From Caldisericota bacterium (GTDB lineage Bacteria; Caldisericota; Caldisericia; Caldisericales; Caldisericaceae): 55,251 nt of DNA. A program made the translations under genes and the position numbers. Below the pieces are notes generated by a model. That model searched no databases and had not been told where the DNA came from. It saw nothing but the letters and a program-made list of their open reading frames with translations. Below are positions 49,843 through 55,251 of this stretch, piece after piece. The stretch covers positions 1-55,251 of the forward strand of contig JAUXIC010000003.1 in NCBI GenBank assembly GCA_030621215.1. The letters run 5' to 3'. Every line of letters starts with the position of its first letter. Position 1 is the first letter of the stretch.

Positions 49843-51865
49843 ATATTCTCCTTTTGCTCCATCTTACCGTTATTACTTCAGGAATAAGTTTAATTTCCCT
49901 TGCAATATCCGTTACAATAGAAGGCTTCTCCGCAATAAAAGAAAAACGCAAATATGATTGGTAATACCCGTGTTTCCTTTTTTCTGTCCTGTTTGATGTA
50001 CGAAAGTTTTCTATATTCACGTTCATTTCACTTGTAACTCTTGATATTCTATAAATAATACCTGGCACATTCCAAACGGTTACTCTGAAATACACCAAAA
50101 ATTTTGCTTTCCCTCTTGCTTCCCAGGCAGCAGACAGTACTTTCCCGCCACTGCTTATAATCTCGTCTAAATTCGGACAATCCTTTCTATGAATCTTTAT
50201 TCCCCTTCCTCTCGTTACATAGCCTACAATTGGATCTTGTGGTTCCGGATTGCAACATCCTGCAACAGATATCTTTATTCCCTTAACACCAGCCACAACA
50301 GGATAATAAACCGTTTCTTCCTTCTGAAAAATGCGCGGTGAAGGCTTGCGTATATAGGGTCTTTTGGCTTCTTTCTTCTCCTGCTGCTCTTCCTTTTTCT
50401 CACTTTTTTCTTCCGGCGTCTCTCTCAGTTTTCTGAGCCAGTACCTGATTTTTGAGCGTGCAGAAGAAGTTCTTACAAATTGTAACCAGTCAAGTTTCGG
50501 TCCGGTTGAAGATCTTGAAGTAAGGATTTCTACGCGGTCTCCAGTCTTTAACTCTGTATGCAAAGGAACAATAGCGCCGTTTATTTTGGCTCCAACGCAA
50601 TAATTTCCGACATCCGTGTGCACTCTGTATGCAAAATCAATAGGAGTGGCGCCCAGTGGGAGATCAATAACATCACCTTTTGGAGTAAAAACAAGCACCT
50701 CTTCGCTAAATAAATCTCCTTTTACCATTTCTACAAATTCTTTTGTGGACCGTACTTCTTTTTGCCAGTCAACAATCTGGCGAAGCCACATTAGTTTACT
50801 CTCATAATTCTTGTCAAGCTGAATGCCTTCTTTATATTTCCAATGTGCTGCTATGCCAATTTCGTCATGCTTGTGCATTTCTTTTGTTCTAATCTGGATT
50901 TCAAGCGGCTCACCAGATTTTGTGATAACAGTTGTATGGAGAGACCGATAGTCATTAGGCTTCGGCATTGCTATATAGTCCTTTACCCTCCCGGGAATTG
51001 GTTTATACGCATTATGCAAAATACCTAATACCTGATAGCACTCAGGAACAGATAATACAATGATTCGCACGGCGACAAGGTCATAAATTTCGTCAAACTC
51101 TTTTTCCTCCCGCACCATTTTTCTGTATATGCTGTAAAGGTTTTTTGGCCGTCCGGAAATCTCTGCCTTTATATTTTGTTCGTCCAGTAAATCCTTGATT
51201 TCCTTCACAATATCACTGACAAATTTTTCCCTCTCGCCTCTTTTGCTGGAAACTTTTTTGGCAAGCTCGTAATATTCATCCTGCTTGAGATATCTAAAAC
51301 TTAAATCTTCTAGCTCCCACTTTATTTTGTAGATACCCAGCCTGTGTGCCAGCGGAACATAAATATCCATCGTATCCAGTGCAATCTGTTTTTGCCTGTC
51401 GGGAGGGAGAAAAAAGAGTGTCCTCATATTATGCAGCCGGTCTGCCAGCTTTATAATGACAACTCTCACATCTGAAGCCATTGAAAGGAGCATCTTACGA
51501 AGATTTTCAAGCTTTGTTTCTTCGGAAGAAAAATGATCCATGTATTCCAATTTTGTAACGCCATCGACAAGAAAGGCAATATTTTCTCCAAACTCTTTTT
51601 TAATTTTGTCCAGAGTAACAGATGTATCTTCAACAACGTCGTGAAGAAGCGCTGCAGCATAACTTTCTGCGTCAAGCCGCATTTCCGCAAGGATAAGTGC
51701 GACATGGAGCGGATGAATAATATATTTATCTCCAGACTCTCTTGCCTGTTCGCCGTGTGCTTTTTTTGCGAATTCATACGCCTTTTTAACCAAAGAAATC
51801 CCCTCTTCGCCAAGATAAGAGGAGATTTCCTTAAGTAATTTTTCGAATAATGTTTGCTCGTTCAA
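49802..51865 (-). CDS. rel: Bifunctional (p)ppGpp synthetase/hydrolase (RelA/SpoT family)
   Basis: A 687-residue stringent-response enzyme. The HD hydrolase domain (about 25-180) keeps HPLHVALILAEM and ALLHDVVEDT, so the hydrolase should be active; the synthetase domain (about 235-345) has SGRPKNLYSIYRKM and LEIQIRT; TGS (about 390-450) and C-terminal ACT (about 605-680) follow, with a charged linker near 490-515. The start is a TTG two bases after the apt stop, without a clear Shine-Dalgarno, suggesting coupling to apt translation. It overlaps dtd by 41 bases. Confidence 0.95.
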   Translation of the reverse strand: MNEQTLFEKLLKEISSYLGEEGISLVKKAYEFAKKAHGEQARESGDKYIIHPLHVALILAEMRLDAESYAAALLHDVVEDTSVTLDKIKKEFGENIAFLVDGVTKLEYMDHFSSEETKLENLRKMLLSMASDVRVVIIKLADRLHNMRTLFFLPPDRQKQIALDTMDIYVPLAHRLGIYKIKWELEDLSFRYLKQDEYYELAKKVSSKRGEREKFVSDIVKEIKDLLDEQNIKAEISGRPKNLYSIYRKMVREEKEFDEIYDLVAVRIIVLSVPECYQVLGILHNAYKPIPGRVKDYIAMPKPNDYRSLHTTVITKSGEPLEIQIRTKEMHKHDEIGIAAHWKYKEGIQLDKNYESKLMWLRQIVDWQKEVRSTKEFVEMVKGDLFSEEVLVFTPKGDVIDLPLGATPIDFAYRVHTDVGNYCVGAKINGAIVPLHTELKTGDRVEILTSRSSTGPKLDWLQFVRTSSARSKIRYWLRKLRETPEEKSEKKEEQQEKKEAKRPYIRKPSPRIFQKEETVYYPVVAGVKGIKISVAGCCNPEPQDPIVGYVTRGRGIKIHRKDCPNLDEIISSGGKVLSAAWEARGKAKFLVYFRVTVWNVPGIIYRISRVTSEMNVNIENFRTSNRTEKRKHGYYQSYLRFSFIAEKPSIVTDIAREIKLIPEVITVRWSKRRIYEDSSSESEESVS

Positions 51866-51866
51866 T

Positions 51867-52382
51867 TTAATCGAAGTCTATTAATGAAAATATAGGATAT
51901 TTCTTTAACTTCTCTTCTCCTTTAAGATTTTTCAAAATAATAATAAAACCCCAGCCAATAATTTTTCCACCAGATTCTTCGACAAGATCGCTCGCTGCAG
52001 CTGCAGTACCTCCGGTAGCAAGCAAATCATCTACCATCAGTATCCTTTCGCCCTCTTTTATGCCGTCTTTATGCATCTCTAAAATAGACATCCCGTATTC
52101 TAACTGGTATTCCTTTCTTGCCAGTTCAAAAGGAAGCTTGCCTGGTTTTCTTATTGGTACAAAACCTACACCAAGCTTAACGGCAACGGGTGCCCCTATC
52201 ATCAATCCTCTTGCTTCAATGCCTACTACTTTATCAATACCTTTGTCCTTAAAAAAATCTGCAACTTGTTCAATTGCATAGGCAAATGCTTTGCCGTCAG
52301 AAAGTAAAGGTGTAATATCCCGAAATAAAATCCCTTTCTGCGGGAAATCCGGAATGTTCCGTATATACTTTGTTAAATCCAT
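51867..52382 (-). CDS. apt: Adenine phosphoribosyltransferase
   Basis: A 171-residue salvage enzyme converting adenine and PRPP to AMP. IRNIPDFPQKGILFRDITPLL is the diagnostic N-terminus and ILMVDDLLATGGTAAAA the PRPP-binding loop; GIEARGLMIGAPVA is the base-binding part. The ATG at 52382 follows GGGAGGAGG and lies inside a longer frame whose upstream portion contains the promoter. One base separates it from rel, a common apt-rel arrangement. Confidence 0.95.
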   Translation of the reverse strand: MDLTKYIRNIPDFPQKGILFRDITPLLSDGKAFAYAIEQVADFFKDKGIDKVVGIEARGLMIGAPVAVKLGVGFVPIRKPGKLPFELARKEYQLEYGMSILEMHKDGIKEGERILMVDDLLATGGTAAAASDLVEESGGKIIGWGFIIILKNLKGEEKLKKYPIFSLIDFD

Positions 52383-52412
52383 TTTTACCTCCTCCCTTGT
52401 CGCTACATTTAA

Positions 52413-52440
52413 ATTATATCCAAAAATGCTCACTCAGCAA
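52413..52440 (-). promoter_or_regulatory. Promoter of apt-rel-dtd
   Basis: Minus-strand TTGCTG (complement of 52435-52440), 16-base spacer, perfect TATAAT (complement of 52413-52418). It gives apt its own start signal 13 bases downstream of secF. Confidence 0.6.
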
Positions 52441-52452
52441 AAGATAAAAAAA

Positions 52453-53505
52453 TTATCTTCGTTTTCTCTTAGATTTTTTTCCTCTCTTCTTATTTAAAGC
52501 CTTTCTGCTTAAAGAAACTTTCTGTTCCGTATGGGATTCACCAACAACAGTTTCAACGCGGGGTTCTACAGAGATAACTCTCTTTTCCGCTGGGCTGCTT
52601 GTCTTTTCTTTGCCATGGCGCCATAATACAAGAAGTGGAGAAGCAATGTAAATCGAAGAATAAGTTCCTGAAAGCAGTCCGAACATCAACGTCATCGAAA
52701 AATCTTTCATTGTAGGCCCTGCAAAAATGACCAATGCGAAAGACGCGAAAAACGTTGTAATGGAAGTATTCATAGATCTTACCCAGACCTCAGTGATGCT
52801 TTTGTTGACAAGCGCTGAGAAAGTTTCCTTTCCTCTAAACTTTATATTTTCCCGCACTCTATCCATCACAACGACACTATCCTCTACGGAATATGTCATA
52901 ATGGCAAGCAATGCTCCTATAAATGGAGCATTTAGTTCTATTCTAAAGATTGAAAGCAAGCCAAGAGTAACAAATACATCATGAAGCAAAGCAATAATGG
53001 TTGCAAGAGCGAACTTAAATGTAAACCGCATTGTAATGTAAAAAAGTATAAAGAGGAGAGCGAGAATAAGCGAAATAATCCCACTCCTCTTGAGTTCGCT
53101 GCCAATAATCGATGCAATAGAAGTAATGCCAATTTTGTCCATTTCTACTTTAGCTACATTAGCAGATATTCTATCAATAATTCTATTTTTTACATCAGAA
53201 TCCAACGTTTCTGTCTTAAGTTTAATAAAAATTTTGTTTCCCTGTGCTTCCTGAATAATTGCGTCTTTAATTCCTTCAGAAGCAAGAATTTCACGCACTG
53301 CTTCTATGTCTGGTTTTTCCTCGCACGTAAGAGTAATTACCGTACCTCCCATAAAGTCAATGCCGAAATTCAAGGGGGACCCAATAGTAAACTGGTTAAC
53401 CACCATTGAAGTAATCCCAATTAAAATAATAACAATAGAAATAATCATCCAGAGTTTCGTATGTTTTACAATATTCCAATTTGCTATTTTCTCTCTAAAG
53501 TTCAT
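52453..53505 (-). CDS. secF: Protein translocase subunit SecF
   Basis: A 350-residue membrane protein that with SecD uses the proton or sodium gradient to complete protein export. One N-terminal helix (about 18-38) is followed by the periplasmic domain with the GSPLNFGIDFMGGTVI motif; five further helices occupy about 125-295, with ALLHDVFVTLGL and YSVEDSVVVMDRVREN as SecF signatures. The C-terminal 55 residues are a hydrophilic, strongly basic tail (ending KKSKRKRR). It follows secD with an 11-base gap. Confidence 0.95.
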   Translation of the reverse strand: MNFREKIANWNIVKHTKLWMIISIVIILIGITSMVVNQFTIGSPLNFGIDFMGGTVITLTCEEKPDIEAVREILASEGIKDAIIQEAQGNKIFIKLKTETLDSDVKNRIIDRISANVAKVEMDKIGITSIASIIGSELKRSGIISLILALLFILFYITMRFTFKFALATIIALLHDVFVTLGLLSIFRIELNAPFIGALLAIMTYSVEDSVVVMDRVRENIKFRGKETFSALVNKSITEVWVRSMNTSITTFFASFALVIFAGPTMKDFSMTLMFGLLSGTYSSIYIASPLLVLWRHGKEKTSSPAEKRVISVEPRVETVVGESHTEQKVSLSRKALNKKRGKKSKRKRR

Positions 53506-53516
53506 CTATACACCCC

Positions 53517-54788
53517 CTATATCCCAAACATCCACGGTTTCTTTGCCACCGAATCCGGAATGAGTAGATTAGCAAGAGAATGAGTCACAACAATTCCGCT
53601 TAAAAAACCTACAAGAATACCTACAGAAACGGTCACAGCAAATCCTTTAATCACGCCAGAACCAAAATAAAACAACACTATTGCGCCAACAAGAACCGTC
53701 AGGTTTGAATCAAATACAGTCCTAAACGCTTTGGCAAAACCAGCCGAAATAATGGAGCGCATTGATTTGCCAAGCTTTAACTCCTCTTTCATTCTCTCAA
53801 ATACAATAACATTAATATCTACTGCCATACCAAGTGAAAGAATTGCACCTCCTATAGCAGGCAGTGATAACGTTGCATGCAGCAGGAAAAGCAGAGCCAC
53901 TTCAACCGTCATATAAAACACAAGTGCTATGGTTGCAAGAACGCCGAGAAAACGATAGAAGAAAATCATATAAAGGAAAATGAGAAGTATTGCAATAATT
54001 ATCGCAATCAAAGCCATCTGAACAGACTTCTGTCCAAGAGAAGGGCCCACAACGTCTTCCTGTATAAAATTAAGCTTGACGGGAAGCGCACCACTTCTCA
54101 AAAGTGCCGCATAATTCGCAGCTTCTTCAGCAGAAAAACCTCCTTCAATAATTCCTTCTCCTCCAGTAATGGCACTCCTCACAACCGGATTCATCAGCAA
54201 TTTACTATCAAGATAAATTGCTATTGTTTTGCCCACGTTCTGAGCAGTAATTTCAGCAAATATCTTAGTACCTTCACTGTCCAGTTTAAACTCTATAATA
54301 GGTTCGCCAGGAGATTCTGGATCGCTGCTAAATGCAAGATTTGCATCTTTTATATGATCTCCCGTTAAAACAACGGCACCATCTTCAGTTTTAAATTCAA
54401 GCAGTGCAGTCTGCCCTATAAGTTCTTTGGCACGCTGCGGATCTTTCCACCCTGGAAGTTCCACATCAACTCGCATCCAGTGTGCACCTTTTTCCTGTAC
54501 GACAATGGCCTCGCTTAACCCAAGATTGTTTACCCTTCTCTCCAGGACACCCAATGTACTTTCCATTTTGTCTCGTGTCACTGGTACTTCCGGGGTGCTC
54601 TCTGCTTCTAAAACAAATCTCACGCCACCCTTAAGATCCAGGCCAAATCTTGGCCTCACTGCCTCCTCAAGAGGAGTTAATTCCTCTAGCGGTTTGTTTA
54701 ATGCACGAATTCCAACATAATCAATCCAGAGAGCTGTAAGAAATATAAGTAGAATAACAATAACAGCTACAATTCTCTTTTTCCTCAT
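53517..54788 (-). CDS. secD: Protein translocase subunit SecD
   Basis: A 423-residue partner of SecF. After the first helix (about 6-24) the GLDLKGGVRFVLEA motif opens the periplasmic head, which contains the P1 region near 60-240; five helices follow (about 255-405) with GMAVDINVIVFERMKEEL, the conserved membrane region with the essential Asp. GTYSS-like features are absent, as expected for SecD. It is the first gene of the secDF transcript, with GAGGAGG before the ATG. Confidence 0.95.
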   Translation of the reverse strand: MRKKRIVAVIVILLIFLTALWIDYVGIRALNKPLEELTPLEEAVRPRFGLDLKGGVRFVLEAESTPEVPVTRDKMESTLGVLERRVNNLGLSEAIVVQEKGAHWMRVDVELPGWKDPQRAKELIGQTALLEFKTEDGAVVLTGDHIKDANLAFSSDPESPGEPIIEFKLDSEGTKIFAEITAQNVGKTIAIYLDSKLLMNPVVRSAITGGEGIIEGGFSAEEAANYAALLRSGALPVKLNFIQEDVVGPSLGQKSVQMALIAIIIAILLIFLYMIFFYRFLGVLATIALVFYMTVEVALLFLLHATLSLPAIGGAILSLGMAVDINVIVFERMKEELKLGKSMRSIISAGFAKAFRTVFDSNLTVLVGAIVLFYFGSGVIKGFAVTVSVGILVGFLSGIVVTHSLANLLIPDSVAKKPWMFGI

Positions 54789-54824
54789 CCTAAATCCTCC
54801 TCATCTCATTAAATTCACAAAATT

Positions 54825-54852
54825 AATATAAAGAAAACTTCTCTTTTGTCAA
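54825..54852 (-). promoter_or_regulatory. Promoter of secD-secF
   Basis: Minus-strand perfect TTGACA (complement of 54847-54852), 16-base spacer and TATATT (complement of 54825-54830). The -35 touches the stop codon of the gene upstream. Confidence 0.7.
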
Positions 54853-55251
54853 TTAAGAAAGCTTTGTTTTGTTAACCTCTAAACGAAATGCATAATCTAA
54901 AACTGATGCTGCTTTTCTGCACATAACCATTCGCGAAAGAAAAATTTCAAAAAATTCCATTACCTGGCAAATTTTTGTATCAATACTCAAATTAAGAGAG
55001 ATTTCTTTTTTCTCCTGGTCCACAAAAATACTCGATTTTACAACAGCAAAGTTTACGCGGTCATGTATGTCAAAAGTTGCAGGGTTTGAATTTCTTACCC
55101 TGCTTCTGTGGACATCTGCCTTGTCAGCTAGCACGACGGCCGCTGTTATAGGGTTTGTAGCAATACCTGAAGGCTCTTCATGATTTGCAACTGCTCCGCC
55201 TACAGATACAATCTCGTTCATATCGCCACCCATTTCTTCCAGTACCCGCAT
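54853..55251 (-). CDS. HD-domain phosphohydrolase, C-terminal part (start outside window)
   Basis: About 132 residues of a protein cut off by the right edge; the Met at 55251 is only an edge codon. GGAVANHEEPSGIATNPITAAVVLADKADVHRSRVR is the second half of an HD-type domain found in conserved bacterial proteins, in which the His and Asp bind metal; FDIHDRVNFAVVKSS follows. The C-terminal 60 residues form a beta-rich and helical tail. Nucleotide hydrolysis is the likely activity of the family, but the substrate is unknown. Located just upstream of secD. Confidence 0.75.
   Translation of the reverse strand: MRVLEEMGGDMNEIVSVGGAVANHEEPSGIATNPITAAVVLADKADVHRSRVRNSNPATFDIHDRVNFAVVKSSIFVDQEKKEISLNLSIDTKICQVMEFFEIFLSRMVMCRKAASVLDYAFRLEVNKTKLS

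Noticed and set aside
52440-52462. Hairpin AAGATAA/TTATCTT at the end of secF as a terminator
   Set aside because: The stem is pure A-T except for one G-C pair and overlaps the secF stop codon; too weak to support on sequence alone.
1-55251. CRISPR arrays, insertion sequences, prophage or integrase genes
   Set aside because: I looked for regularly spaced repeats, transposase motifs and tRNA-flanking integrase signals and saw none.

Overview
This is a bacterial chromosome segment, AT-rich and densely packed, with about fifty protein genes, one tRNA gene and no sign of plasmid, prophage, insertion sequence or CRISPR. The gene content points to a strict or facultative anaerobe that lives on amino acids and nucleic-acid bases: a multi-subunit flavin/iron-sulfur amino-acid dehydrogenase, flavodoxin, ferredoxin-type proteins, a molybdenum hydroxylase, the threonine-to-glycine pathway and an ATP-citrate lyase. 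Translation genes (groEL, rimP-nusA-infB, miaA/miaB, rplY, dtd, rel, secDF) are ordinary bacterial types. I cannot place the phylum from sequence alone; low GC, thermophile-like dehydrogenase subunits and citrate lyase suggest one of the less-cultivated anaerobic lineages.

Layout. 1-0.7 kb: 3' end of groEL and its terminator. 0.9-2.1 kb: a Clp/SppA-like membrane protease and a small DUF2892 protein. 2.1-8.1 kb: a GNAT gene divergent from a run holding a zincin, a DUF4015 protein, a four-subunit dye-linked dehydrogenase and flavodoxin. 8.1-15.7 kb: a small unknown gene, then a YheO/DauR-type regulator translationally coupled to aconitase, isocitrate dehydrogenase and both ATP-citrate lyase subunits. 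15.8-16.5 kb: an rsmE gene broken by a 7-bp duplication. 16.5-26.4 kb (minus): a nine-gene operon for oxidation and deamination of purine/pyrimidine bases with its own cofactor-maturation genes. 26.6-30.7 kb (minus): rimP-nusA-infB-rsmI with a terminator-like hairpin in the leader.

31-37.7 kb: a looser region with an isolated CofE-like ligase, DUF4349 and SIMPL envelope proteins, a methyltransferase behind a structured leader, peptidase T and a BASS-type transporter. 37.7-43.6 kb (minus): rplY, ymdB-like phosphodiesterase, CCA/poly(A) polymerase, miaB, miaA and a PLP enzyme of the aluminium-resistance family. 43.7-46.0 kb (minus): glmU-prs. 46.2-49.3 kb (minus): threonine dehydrogenase, 2-amino-3-ketobutyrate CoA ligase and a 6-oxopurine-type MTAP-family phosphorylase. 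49.3-52.4 kb: tRNA-Ala(CGC) overlapping the 3' end of dtd, then rel and apt. 52.5-55.2 kb (minus): secF, secD and the 3' part of an HD-domain phosphohydrolase.

How it fits together. Threonine cleavage gives acetyl-CoA and glycine; ATP-citrate lyase with aconitase and isocitrate dehydrogenase connects 2-oxoglutarate or citrate to acetyl-CoA and oxaloacetate in either a reductive-TCA or a citrate-cleaving direction. The purine phosphorylase, adenine phosphoribosyltransferase, PRPP synthetase, 8-oxoguanine/guanine-type deaminase and xanthine-dehydrogenase-like enzyme together indicate salvage and breakdown of purines. Many promoters of the TTGACA/TATAAT type are readable by eye, and at least four genes have a -10 box so close to the ATG that the message should be leaderless.
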